Positions 1-8,444 of a DNA stretch of 64,000 nucleotides are shown here, piece by piece (position 1 is the first letter of the stretch; each line of letters starts with the position of its first letter). Source of the DNA: UBA4874 sp002399435 (lineage in GTDB: Bacteria; Bacillota; Clostridia; Caldicoprobacterales; DTU083); assembly GCA_036823195.1 (NCBI GenBank), contig DAISGI010000001.1:136024-200023 (forward strand), given 5' to 3'. The notes below the pieces were generated by a model. The model was not told the DNA's origin. It saw only the letters and a program-made list of their open reading frames with translations, and made no database searches. Position numbers and translations under genes: made by a program.

Positions 1-1
1 C

Positions 2-1054
2 ATTCATCTGGATTTCATGCCGGTGGACGGCATGGGGATTGTGGCTGAGGGGACGGTTTCCCTGTACAGCAAGGAAGGACAGTATCAGCTTACTGTGGAG
101 AAAATGGAACGGGAGGGCCTGGGAGATCTTCATCTTGCCTTTGAGGCAATGAAAAACAGACTTCAGAAGGAAGGACTGTTTGACCTTGAACGGAAAAAGC
201 CTCTTCCCATGCTGCCAAAGAAAATTGCAGTCGTCACTTCCCATACGGGAGCTGCCGTACGGGATATCCTCCGTGTTTTGCGGCATCGGAACCGGACGGT
301 GGATGTCCTGATCCTTCCCGTTGCTGTTCAGGGAGCAAAAGCAGGCAGGCAGATTGCCAGTGCCATTGCCTATGCAAATACCAGGAAGGATATTGATCTG
401 ATTATTACCGGGCGCGGGGGAGGTTCCATAGAAGAATTGTGGGCCTTCAATGAAGAAGAGGTGGCCCGGGCTATCTCTCGCTCGGAACTACCGGTTATTT
501 CCGCTGTCGGACATGAAACAGACTTTACCATATCGGATTTTGTTGCGGATGTCCGGGCAGCCACCCCATCCAATGCTGCGGAACTGGCTGTATCGGAAAC
601 ATCCCGCCTTCTTTCTGTGACGGAAGGACTGAAAAAGCGTCTGATCGATGCCATGACCCGCCTTTTGTCGGACAAGCGGCATCGGCTGGAGATGCTGAAA
701 AATCATTATGTATTTCGATCTCCGCGGATTCTTCTGGATCAGCAGAGTCAATATGTGGATCAGTTGTCGCAAAGACTGATGGCTGCCATACAATCCGATT
801 TGCATGGAAAGAGGGAGGAGATGGGCAGAATTGTATCTTCCCTGAACGCCTTGAGTCCGCTAAATGTACTGTCCAGGGGATACGCCATGGTGCTTCCGGG
901 AAAAGGGACGATACCGTTCCGTTCCATCCGGGAGATAAAGGTACCGGATCGGTTGAAACTTCTTATGCGGGACGGCCGGATTTTTGTTACAGTGGAGGAG
1001 ATACGGCCAGGTGAAAGCAAAGCATGGACTTCGGGACAGAACAGGGAGGGGTAA
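2..1054 (+). CDS. xseA: Exodeoxyribonuclease VII large subunit, 5'-truncated
   Basis: Catalytic large subunit of exonuclease VII, which with XseB degrades single-stranded DNA in both directions to short oligonucleotides. The reading frame is already open at the window edge, so the N-terminal OB-fold is missing; about 350 residues of the usual 400-450 are present. The glycine-rich stretch GRGGGSIEELWAFNEEEVA and the following PVISAVGHETDFTISDFVAD segment are family hallmarks of the nuclease domain, followed by the helical C-terminal region that binds XseB. It is followed after 12 bases by xseB, as in most bacteria, and the pair is probably co-transcribed with ispA. The call rests on these motifs and the neighbour; the true start lies outside the window. 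Confidence 0.96.
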   Translation: MHLDFMPVDGMGIVAEGTVSLYSKEGQYQLTVEKMEREGLGDLHLAFEAMKNRLQKEGLFDLERKKPLPMLPKKIAVVTSHTGAAVRDILRVLRHRNRTVDVLILPVAVQGAKAGRQIASAIAYANTRKDIDLIITGRGGGSIEELWAFNEEEVARAISRSELPVISAVGHETDFTISDFVADVRAATPSNAAELAVSETSRLLSVTEGLKKRLIDAMTRLLSDKRHRLEMLKNHYVFRSPRILLDQQSQYVDQLSQRLMAAIQSDLHGKREEMGRIVSSLNALSPLNVLSRGYAMVLPGKGTIPFRSIREIKVPDRLKLLMRDGRIFVTVEEIRPGESKAWTSGQNREG

Positions 1055-1066
1055 AGTAGCTATATT

Positions 1067-1330
1067 ATGGGAAAAGAAGAAGAGCAGCAAAACGTTTCTT
1101 TTGAAGAAGCTGTGAAAGAATTGGAGTCGGTCGTAAATACGCTGGAAGCCGGAGAGGTTTCCCTGGAAGAGTCCCTGAAGCTGTTTCAGAGAGGCGTTTT
1201 TTTGACAAACCTTTGCAATCAAAAGCTGACGGAGGCAGAAGGTGCCGTAAAGATTTTGTACCGTGAGGATACCGGCGAACTGCGGGAAATGCCTTTCGGG
1301 GAAGAGGAAGGAAAGGAGCTGCCGGAATAA
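1067..1330 (+). CDS. xseB: Exodeoxyribonuclease VII small subunit
   Basis: An 87-residue acidic helical protein that assembles on the C-terminal part of XseA to form active exonuclease VII. The N-terminal SFEEAVKELESVVNTLEAG segment and the ESLKLFQRGVFL segment are the conserved two-helix core of the family. Length is typical. It lies 12 bases after xseA, and its stop codon is directly followed by the ATG of ispA, so the three genes very likely form one transcript with translational coupling. Confidence 0.95.
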   Translation: MGKEEEQQNVSFEEAVKELESVVNTLEAGEVSLEESLKLFQRGVFLTNLCNQKLTEAEGAVKILYREDTGELREMPFGEEEGKELPE

Positions 1331-2248
1331 ATGGACTTTGAGAGCATCTATCGTCAAAAAGTACAGACTGTCAACCATGCCCTGGAGCAGTTGCTGAAGG
1401 AATACCAGGATTGTCCGCCGATTCTCCATAAGGCAATGAAATACAGCCTGATGGCCGGTGGAAAACGACTGCGACCCGTCCTGTTCCTGGAAGCCTATGA
1501 GCTGACACGCCGATCCCAACATAAGGAGCCGGAAACGGCTGTTGTACAGCCTATGGCATGTGCGGTGGAAATGATTCATACTTATTCCCTGATCCACGAT
1601 GATTTACCGGCTATGGATAACGACGATTACCGACGGGGAAAGCCGACCAATCACAAGGTTTTTGGGGAAGCAATGGCCATTTTGGCGGGAGACGGTCTCC
1701 TGAACCTTGCCGGCGAGGTGATGCTGGATCATATGCCAAAAGACAAGACAAAAACTCCTGGTTATCTGAAAGCCATGTCCGTTCTTGCCCATTCCGCAGG
1801 TATTTCCGGTATGATCGGGGGACAGGTTGCCGATATGCAAAGTGAAAATCCGGATTGTGACCGAACGGATCACACCTTACTGGATTATATTCATACCCAT
1901 AAAACGGAAGCTTTGATTACCGGCTCCCTGAAGGCCGGTGTCTTGGCTGCCGACGGGGATGCGTTTATGGCAAATACGGTTGTCTCTTATGGAAAGGCCT
2001 ATGGAATGGCGTTTCAAATTACGGACGATATCCTGGATGTGACAGGGGATCCGGCGATTTTGGGCAAGCTTCCCGGCAGTGATGAAAAGCGGGGAAAGCT
2101 GACCTATCCAGCCCGATTTGGACTTGAACCTTCCAGGAAAATGGCAAAGCAATATGTGGATCAGGCGGTTTCCACGATGAATGGGTTGGGATCCGAAGGG
2201 GAGTTTTTAAGACAACTTGCTCTTTCTGTCTGGAACAGGAATCAATAA
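1331..2248 (+). CDS. ispA: Polyprenyl (geranyl/farnesyl) diphosphate synthase
   Basis: A 305-residue trans-prenyltransferase that condenses isopentenyl diphosphate with DMAPP/GPP to make geranyl or farnesyl diphosphate, the precursor of undecaprenyl phosphate and quinones. Both aspartate-rich Mg-diphosphate sites are present: the first as DDLPAMDNDD near residue 90 and the second as DDILDVTGD near residue 230; GGKRLRP near residue 45 binds the substrate diphosphate. The ATG follows the xseB stop with no gap. Chain length cannot be fixed from sequence by eye, but the length and the context next to dxs favour farnesyl diphosphate synthase. Confidence 0.93.
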   Translation: MDFESIYRQKVQTVNHALEQLLKEYQDCPPILHKAMKYSLMAGGKRLRPVLFLEAYELTRRSQHKEPETAVVQPMACAVEMIHTYSLIHDDLPAMDNDDYRRGKPTNHKVFGEAMAILAGDGLLNLAGEVMLDHMPKDKTKTPGYLKAMSVLAHSAGISGMIGGQVADMQSENPDCDRTDHTLLDYIHTHKTEALITGSLKAGVLAADGDAFMANTVVSYGKAYGMAFQITDDILDVTGDPAILGKLPGSDEKRGKLTYPARFGLEPSRKMAKQYVDQAVSTMNGLGSEGEFLRQLALSVWNRNQ

Positions 2249-2311
2249 GGGAATCCCCTTGGCTGAACGGATACAGCTGGAAAGGGAGGAGGTAAGAGTA
2301 AACAAGTGTTC

Positions 2312-2340
2312 TTGTAGACTGCTGTGTTTCATGATATAAT
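2312..2340 (+). promoter_or_regulatory. Sigma-A-type promoter upstream of dxs
   Basis: TTGTAG at 2312-2317, a 17-base spacer and a perfect TATAAT at 2335-2340, located 84 bases before the dxs start. It lies in the only sizeable gap between ispA and dxs and probably drives dxs and the genes that follow it without gaps. Confidence 0.6.
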
Positions 2341-2423
2341 TTGAATGTATGTCAAAAAGACGGATGCTGCGACAATCCAGAAGCTCAGGTTGGCAAGGCT
2401 GGGAAAGAAAGAGGAATCAAGGA

Positions 2424-4328
2424 ATGGCACTGCTGGAGCAAATAAATGATCCCGGGGATTTAAAAGCCCTGAGTCCGAAACAACTGATCCTTCTTGCGAA
2501 AGAGATCCGACAGTTTGTTCTGGAGCATGTAGCAACCACTGGAGGACATTTGGCATCCAATCTTGGAATCGTGGAGCTTACCATAGCTTTGCATTATGTA
2601 TACAACAGTCCAGTTGACAAAATCATCTGGGATGTCGGTCATCAAAGCTATATACACAAAATTCTGACATCCCGCAGGGACCGGTTTTATACTCTTCGCC
2701 AAAAAGGCGGATTAAGCGGCTTTCCCAAAAGATCCGAAAGTGTTCATGACATTTTTGAAACCGGACACAGCAGTACTTCGTTGTCTGCTGCTTTGGGAAT
2801 AGCAAGGGCAAGGGATTTGAAAGGGGAGGATTATCATGTTCTGGCAGTCATAGGGGATGGTGCCCTGACAGGCGGTATGGCCTATGAAGCCCTGAACGAT
2901 GCCGGTCATCAGGATACGAATCTTACTGTTATCCTGAACGACAATGAAATGTCCATAGCCCCGAATGTAGGGGCTATGGCGGCGTATTTATCCAAAATCC
3001 GATCCAGTCCGCGTTACAGGAATATGAAAAAGAGAGTGGAAAAGGCTTTGCGAAGCCTGCCAGTCGGCGGGGATTGGCTTTTCAATAAGATGGAAAAGTT
3101 AAAGAACAGCTTCAAGTATCTCCTGGTATCGGGTGTTGTGTTTGAAGAATTGGGATATACCTATATCGGACCGGTGGATGGTCACGATCTTCCGCTGCTG
3201 ATCGGCATTCTGAACCGTGCCAGGCAGGTTCAGGGACCAACACTGATTCATGTTGTCACGAAAAAGGGGAAAGGCTATTCGTTTTCAGAAGCCAATCCAG
3301 CCCGTTATCATGGGGTTTCCCCCTTTGATATCCATCAGGGGTATACACCCGGACCGGGTCTGTACAAAAGCTATTCCGCAGTTTTGGGTCAGCATCTGAC
3401 AAAGTTGGCGCAGAAAGATTCCTCCATTGTCGCCATTACGGCTGCCATGCCGGGTGGAACCGGTCTGATCCCTTTTCAGAAACAGTTTCCGGACCGTTTT
3501 TTTGATGTAGGCATAGCAGAGCAGCACGCTGTTACGTTTGCAGCAGGACTGGCGGTGAATGGAATGAAGCCGGTGGTGGCGATTTATTCTTCGTTTCTGC
3601 AAAGGGCCTACGATCAGATTTTGCATGACGTTTGCCGTCAGAATCTGCCGGTGATACTTGCCATTGACCATGCCGGCCTGGTTGGAGAAGACGGGGATAC
3701 GCATCAGGGAGTGTTTGATCTCAGTTACCTGCGGCACATTCCCAATTTGACCATTCTGGCTCCGAAAAACACTTCAGAACTTCGATACATGCTGGATTAT
3801 TCCCTGCAGCAGGGTCGTCCGATTGCGATCCGATATCCAAAAGGCTACAGCAAAGTAACAGAAAAGCTGCCAAGTTTCCCGTTGACCGACTTGTCATGGG
3901 AGATTCTGGAGAACGGCAGAGACCTTGTTTTGATGGCGGTGGGAGCCATGGTGGAGACGGCCTTGCTGGCAGCAGAAATTCTAAAAAGGCAGGGTATCCA
4001 CCCTACGGTGGTCAATGCACGGACGGTCAAACCCCTGGATCAGCAAATGATGGATCGTTTCCTGCAGAATCGTTGCCCGCTATGGGTTACATTGGAAGAC
4101 AATGTGACAGAAGGGGGCTTTGGAAGCAGCATAGACGAATATGTCATGGGCTATGAAGCCAGGGTAAGGGTGGTCAATATGGGAATACCCGATCGGTTTA
4201 TACCCCATGGTTCCGTAAGCGAACTGAGGAAGGATCTGAAACTGGATCCACCCGGCGTCGCAGTCCGGATTTGTTCTGTTCTTGGGAGGGAAATGACGCG
4301 TGAGAAGTCCTCGGAAAGAGCGTATTGA
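2424..4328 (+). CDS. dxs: 1-deoxy-D-xylulose-5-phosphate synthase
   Basis: A 634-residue thiamine-diphosphate enzyme that condenses pyruvate and glyceraldehyde 3-phosphate to DXP, the first step of the MEP isoprenoid pathway. The TPP/Mg site GDGALTGGMAYEALNDAGH is near residue 150, and the transketolase-like pyrimidine-binding and C-terminal domains follow (YSSFLQRAYDQ, GIAEQHAVTFAAG). An in-frame start 25 codons upstream at 2349 exists, but the family begins with the MALLEQINDPGDLKAL-type segment, so ATG 2424 is chosen. The 3' end overlaps the GTG start of tlyA by 29 bases. Together with ispA it supplies isoprenoid precursors. Confidence 0.96.
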   Translation: MALLEQINDPGDLKALSPKQLILLAKEIRQFVLEHVATTGGHLASNLGIVELTIALHYVYNSPVDKIIWDVGHQSYIHKILTSRRDRFYTLRQKGGLSGFPKRSESVHDIFETGHSSTSLSAALGIARARDLKGEDYHVLAVIGDGALTGGMAYEALNDAGHQDTNLTVILNDNEMSIAPNVGAMAAYLSKIRSSPRYRNMKKRVEKALRSLPVGGDWLFNKMEKLKNSFKYLLVSGVVFEELGYTYIGPVDGHDLPLLIGILNRARQVQGPTLIHVVTKKGKGYSFSEANPARYHGVSPFDIHQGYTPGPGLYKSYSAVLGQHLTKLAQKDSSIVAITAAMPGGTGLIPFQKQFPDRFFDVGIAEQHAVTFAAGLAVNGMKPVVAIYSSFLQRAYDQILHDVCRQNLPVILAIDHAGLVGEDGDTHQGVFDLSYLRHIPNLTILAPKNTSELRYMLDYSLQQGRPIAIRYPKGYSKVTEKLPSFPLTDLSWEILENGRDLVLMAVGAMVETALLAAEILKRQGIHPTVVNARTVKPLDQQMMDRFLQNRCPLWVTLEDNVTEGGFGSSIDEYVMGYEARVRVVNMGIPDRFIPHGSVSELRKDLKLDPPGVAVRICSVLGREMTREKSSERAY

Positions 4329-5136
4329 TGTCCTCATGGTACAAAGAGGACTGTCTGACAACAGGGAAAAAGCAAAAAGGATTCTGATGTCCGGGCGGGT
4401 TTTTGTCAATCAGCAGAGAGTGGACAAGCCGGGTACCCTTGTCCCTGTTATGGGAAATATTGAAGTCCGGGGAGCGAAGAGCCCTTTTGTCAGCCGTGGT
4501 GGCCGGAAGCTGGAAAAGGCATTGGACCGGTTTCCTGTACCGGTGTGCGGACGCAATTGGCTGGATATCGGTGCCTCTACCGGAGGCTTTACCGATTGTC
4601 TCCTGGAGCATGGCGCCGCAAAGGTGTATTCCATAGATGTCGGATATGGGCAGCTGGCATGGAAACTGCGTCAGGATCCCAGGGTTGTGGTGATGGAACG
4701 AACGAATATACGGAATGTAAAAAAGGAGGATCTGGGCTCTCCTGTGAACGGTGCTGCCATAGATGTATCTTTTATTTCGTTGAAGCTCGTTCTTCCTGTG
4801 GTCTCCCGTCTTCTGACAGAGGATAGCCCTGTCCTGTCCCTGATCAAGCCTCAGTTTGAGGTGGAGAGGGATGAGGTGGGAGAAAAGGGAGTCGTCCGGG
4901 AGGCCGATCTGCACAGGAGGGTTGTGAAAGAGATATTGGAATTTGTACAGAATATGGGATGGAAGATCCAGGATCTTGACTTTTCTCCCATAACCGGGCC
5001 AAAAGGGAATATAGAATTTCTGGCATATTTTTGGAAAGGTGGAGGGAACGGATTGAGTTTGGAGGACAGGGAAATGTTAGTGAATAAAACCATTCAGGCA
5101 GCCCATGATCATTTTGGTAAGCGGGTGACAAAATGA
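4300..5136 (+). CDS. tlyA: TlyA family rRNA (cytidine-2'-O)-methyltransferase
   Basis: A 278-residue protein with an N-terminal S4 RNA-binding domain (residues about 6-66, with KAKRILMSGRVFVNQQ) joined to an FtsJ-type SAM methyltransferase fold (LDIGASTGGFTDCLLEHGA near residue 88, the SAM site). Family members 2'-O-methylate rRNA cytidines and are often mislabelled hemolysin. GTG 4300 is the only reasonable start and lies inside the dxs 3' end. The stop overlaps the nadK start in an ATGA arrangement, indicating translational coupling. The tlyA-nadK-recN order is widely conserved. Confidence 0.94.
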   Translation: MRSPRKERIDVLMVQRGLSDNREKAKRILMSGRVFVNQQRVDKPGTLVPVMGNIEVRGAKSPFVSRGGRKLEKALDRFPVPVCGRNWLDIGASTGGFTDCLLEHGAAKVYSIDVGYGQLAWKLRQDPRVVVMERTNIRNVKKEDLGSPVNGAAIDVSFISLKLVLPVVSRLLTEDSPVLSLIKPQFEVERDEVGEKGVVREADLHRRVVKEILEFVQNMGWKIQDLDFSPITGPKGNIEFLAYFWKGGGNGLSLEDREMLVNKTIQAAHDHFGKRVTK

Positions 5137-5987
5137 TACAGGTTGGTATTATATCCAATTTATGTAAGGATATCGACGGCAAAAATGCCGAAAAAATCAT
5201 ACGGAGCATGAAGGGACGGGATATGAACCCTCTGGTTTCCATACCGGTTTATCAGCTCTTGAACATCGGCACTCCTCTGGAGGAAAAGGAATTGTACCAA
5301 CAGTCCGATTTGATCCTGGTACTGGGCGGAGATGGCACGATTTTACGGGCGGCCAGGCCGGCGGCAATCTATGAAAAACCTATTTTGGGCATCAATCTCG
5401 GACAGCTTGGTTTTATGGCGGAGGCAGAAATGGCGGATTGCGAATCCATCCTGGATGCTTTGTCCTCCGATTCCTATCACATTGAAAAACGAATGATGCT
5501 GGATGCAGAAGTGCTGCGGGGCGGGAAGTCCGTGAGCCGGTCTGTGGCGCTGAATGAAATGGCAGTGGCAAAAGGAACCTTTGCCCGTATGATCCATCTG
5601 AAAGTTCAGATCAATGAAGAGTTTGTCAACCATTATGCAGCAGATGGTCTTTTGGTATCCACTCCCACCGGATCCACAGCCTATTCCCTTTCCGCAGGCG
5701 GGCCAGTCGTCCAACCGGACATGGAATGTCTTCTGATTACCCCGATTTGCCCTCATACATTAAACTCCAGACCGATTGTTGCCAATCCCTGTGCGGACAT
5801 TGAAGTGGAAGTCCAGGAGAAAGACAGGAATATACAGTTGACAGTAGATGGCCAGGGAGCGGTAGGTCTTCAGGACGGAGATCGGATCCGGATCCGGAAA
5901 TCCAGTCGGATCACTCAATTGATAAGTCTTTCCGGCTCTGCCTTCTTTCACCTGCTCCGCAATAAACTATCCGTACAAACAGATTAG
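5133..5987 (+). CDS. nadK: NAD kinase
   Basis: A 284-residue ATP- (or polyphosphate-) dependent NAD kinase producing NADP. The diagnostic GGDGT phosphate-binding motif is present (VLGGDGTILRAARPA near residue 65), followed by LNEMAV and the ADGLLVSTPTGSTAYSLSAG segment that binds NAD. The length is normal. The ATG overlaps the tlyA stop by four bases and argR follows closely, so it belongs to the dxs-recN operon. Confidence 0.96.
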   Translation: MIQVGIISNLCKDIDGKNAEKIIRSMKGRDMNPLVSIPVYQLLNIGTPLEEKELYQQSDLILVLGGDGTILRAARPAAIYEKPILGINLGQLGFMAEAEMADCESILDALSSDSYHIEKRMMLDAEVLRGGKSVSRSVALNEMAVAKGTFARMIHLKVQINEEFVNHYAADGLLVSTPTGSTAYSLSAGGPVVQPDMECLLITPICPHTLNSRPIVANPCADIEVEVQEKDRNIQLTVDGQGAVGLQDGDRIRIRKSSRITQLISLSGSAFFHLLRNKLSVQTD

Positions 5988-6008
5988 GACGGGAGAGTGA
6001 CCGGTACA

Positions 6009-6479
6009 ATGAAGTACGACAGACATTCCCTGATATTGAAAATCATTGAGGAGAAGGACATTGAGACGCAGGAGGAACTGGCCGAGGAACTCCGGGGATA
6101 TGGAATGGATGTGACGCAGGCTACGGTATCCAGGGACATCAAGGAATTACGGCTGGTGAAGGTTCTGGGCAAATCCGGCATTTATAAATATGCCGCTTTG
6201 GAGCGGCCCGAATCCGACTTGTCCGACCGGTTAATCCGGGTGTTTTCGGAATCGTTCCTATCAATGGAGCATACCGACAATCTGATTGTCATAAAAACAA
6301 TCGTTGCGGGAGCACAGGCTGCCGCATCCGCCATTGATGCCATGAACTGGCCGGACATAATAGGCTGCATTGCGGGAGATGACACCATACTTGTTATCCT
6401 GCGGAGTGGTTCCGTTGTCGGTGATGTTCTGAAACGTTTTTCCAGACTGATGCATTCATCATCCGGAAACAAGTCATGA
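6009..6479 (+). CDS. argR: Arginine repressor ArgR/AhrC
   Basis: A 156-residue hexameric transcription factor that senses arginine and controls arginine biosynthesis and catabolism. The N-terminal winged helix has the typical TQEELAEELRGYGMDVTQA and SRDIKELRLVKV recognition segment; the C-terminal oligomerisation and arginine-binding domain contains the IAGDDTILVI segment. A GTG four codons upstream (5997) is possible, but it abuts the GGGAG at 5991-5995, whereas ATG 6009 has workable spacing and begins MKYDRHSLILKII as in relatives. The argR-recN order is classical in Bacillota. Confidence 0.95.
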   Translation: MKYDRHSLILKIIEEKDIETQEELAEELRGYGMDVTQATVSRDIKELRLVKVLGKSGIYKYAALERPESDLSDRLIRVFSESFLSMEHTDNLIVIKTIVAGAQAAASAIDAMNWPDIIGCIAGDDTILVILRSGSVVGDVLKRFSRLMHSSSGNKS

Positions 6480-6555
6480 GGCCGTAGGAATGCGGTTCGG
6501 GCAGCTGTGACAGGAATACCGTTTGTGGCACTTATCAAGGGATAAGGGGGATAAT

Positions 6556-8304
6556 ATGATTCATGAAATTTCTATCAGGAATATTGCCCTGATTGATGAT
6601 CTGACGATTTCCTTTGAGAAGGGGTTCAATGTATTGACCGGGGAAACCGGCGCCGGCAAATCCATCCTCATAGATTCCGTAAATCTGGCCCTGGGGGAGA
6701 GGGCAGACAGGGAGCTGATCCAGACCGGAAAAGACCATGCCAGGGTGGAATTGCTGTTTTCCATGGTAACCGGGAAAGCCAATGAGATTCTGAAAAGTTA
6801 CGGGATTGAACCGGAATCCGACGGGACGATGCTGTTGATGAGGGAACTGACCGTTCAGGGAAGAAACATCTGCCGGATCAATGGGCACTCCGTAACCCTT
6901 TCCATGCTTCGCAGCGTCAGCAGGCATTTGGTGGATGTTCATGGACAGCATCAGCATCAGTCCCTGCTTTCTGCAGAATCCCATATTGATTACCTGGATC
7001 GGCTGGGTGGCGACGAGCTTGCATCCCAAAAAGAGGACTTTCAAAAGGCCTGGCATTCCTGGAAGCTGATCCAGAAGGAAATCAACAAAATCATCAACCG
7101 AAACAAAGACGGGGAAACCCGGAAGGATTTCCTGAAGTATCAGATTGATGAGATTGAACAGGCCAGTCTGAAACCGGGTGAGGAAGAGGAACTCCGGAAA
7201 GAGCGGGAAGTTCTGATTCATGCGGAAAAAATCATCCAGGCGGTAACCGATGCCTATCAGCAGCTTTATTCCGGAGAAAATGTGGCACCATCGATTACGG
7301 ACCAGTTGGGGAAAGTCCTCGATCAGCTGCATACCGTGGAAGCTTTCGATGAATCCCTGGGCCCTGTTCTGCACCCATTGGAAAATATACAATACTCCCT
7401 TGAAGATGTCATACTGAACCTGAGAGCCTATAAGGAACGCTTCGAATTTGATCCTCTTCGGCTGGAGAATATCGAAACCCGACTGGGAGAAATTCAGGAT
7501 GTCAAAAGGAAATATCATGGTACGGCAGAAGAGGTACTGGAGCGGAAAAAGCAGATGGAATCTGAACTGGAGGAAATTGAGGAAAGCCATGGAAGACTGG
7601 AATCCCTGCAGAAGAACTATCAATCCACCTATCAAACCGTACTTGCAAAGTGCCGGAAGCTTTCCCATACCCGTATGCGATGCGCCAAGTTTCTTGAGAG
7701 CGGGCTGGCCAGGCAACTGGCAGACCTGAACATGGAAAAAACACAGTTTCGGGTTTCCTTTACGACACCGGATCCGACATCCCTTGCGACACCGGATCCG
7801 ACATCCCTTGTGACACCGGATGCGGCCGATATTACGGAAAATGGTTACGATAAGGTGGAATTTCAGATTTCAACAAATCCGGGGGAGCCTCTGAAGCCAT
7901 TGGCGAAGATTGTATCAGGAGGGGAAATGTCCCGCGTGATGCTGGCATTCAAAACGATACTGGGCGACCTGGATGAAATCCCGACCATGATTTTTGACGA
8001 AATTGATGTGGGCATCGGCGGCAGAACCGCACAAAGCGTAGCAGAAAAGATCCGTGCCATTTCAAAAAGCCGACAGGTAATCTGTGTGACGCATTTGCCT
8101 CAGATTGCTTCCATGGCAGACGGACACTATGTCATTGAAAAAAAGGTTACCGGCAATCACACCCGCACTTTGGTTTCCAGGCTGGGGCCGGAAGATCGAA
8201 AAAAGGAAATTGCCAGAATGATTGGTGGATCTTCCCTGACACCATTAAGTCTGCAGCATGCCGGCGAATTGATTGAATCGGCATCGCAGCCTAAAAACTC
8301 CTGA
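6556..8304 (+). CDS. recN: DNA repair protein RecN
   Basis: A 582-residue SMC-like ATPase for double-strand-break repair. The Walker A GETGAGKS is near residue 33, the coiled-coil arms occupy roughly residues 150-380, and the C-terminal ABC signature VSGGEMSR and Walker B MIFDEIDVGIGGRTA are intact. An upstream in-frame start exists, but ATG 6556 follows a good ribosome site (AAGGGGG) and gives the family N-terminus MIHEISIRNIALIDD. Between the coiled coil and the C-terminal ATPase lobe there is an in-frame insertion built from 2.5 copies of a 24-bp repeat (peptide TPDPTSLA repeated), absent from typical RecN; it lies in a linker and should not break the fold. Confidence 0.96.
   Translation: MIHEISIRNIALIDDLTISFEKGFNVLTGETGAGKSILIDSVNLALGERADRELIQTGKDHARVELLFSMVTGKANEILKSYGIEPESDGTMLLMRELTVQGRNICRINGHSVTLSMLRSVSRHLVDVHGQHQHQSLLSAESHIDYLDRLGGDELASQKEDFQKAWHSWKLIQKEINKIINRNKDGETRKDFLKYQIDEIEQASLKPGEEEELRKEREVLIHAEKIIQAVTDAYQQLYSGENVAPSITDQLGKVLDQLHTVEAFDESLGPVLHPLENIQYSLEDVILNLRAYKERFEFDPLRLENIETRLGEIQDVKRKYHGTAEEVLERKKQMESELEEIEESHGRLESLQKNYQSTYQTVLAKCRKLSHTRMRCAKFLESGLARQLADLNMEKTQFRVSFTTPDPTSLATPDPTSLVTPDAADITENGYDKVEFQISTNPGEPLKPLAKIVSGGEMSRVMLAFKTILGDLDEIPTMIFDEIDVGIGGRTAQSVAEKIRAISKSRQVICVTHLPQIASMADGHYVIEKKVTGNHTRTLVSRLGPEDRKKEIARMIGGSSLTPLSLQHAGELIESASQPKNS
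7763..7822. repeat. 24-bp tandem repeat inside recN (2.5 copies)
   Basis: Two identical 24-base units at 7763-7786 and 7787-7810 and a half unit to 7822. Because 24 is a multiple of three the frame is kept and the peptide TPDPTSLA is repeated. The copies are identical at the nucleotide level, which points to a recent slippage-type duplication. Confidence 0.9.
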
Positions 8305-8347
8305 AAACGGATATCCCTTTTTTTCTAGTTTATGTGATACCTTCCCT

Positions 8348-8376
8348 GTATAAATCATTTTTGAAAGGTTAACTTA
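8348..8376 (+). promoter_or_regulatory. Possible sigma-F/G (forespore) promoter of spoIVB
   Basis: GTATA at 8348-8352, a 14-base spacer, then GGTTAACTTA at 8367-8376. This resembles the forespore consensus (GYWTA, about 15 bases, GGNRANAMTR) with a few mismatches and has the same geometry as the candidate promoter at 19402-19430. In Bacillus subtilis spoIVB is transcribed in the forespore. The match is by eye and only moderate. Confidence 0.4.
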
Positions 8377-8444
8377 AGATCATGCCCGGCTACTATGTAC
8401 TATGCAGGAGCATGGACAAAAATGATTTAGCAGGAGCGTGGAGG

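Noticed and set aside
6535..7716. A 393-codon minus-strand frame
   Set aside because: It lies wholly opposite recN, and its product is Gln/Phe/Leu-rich without recognisable domains.
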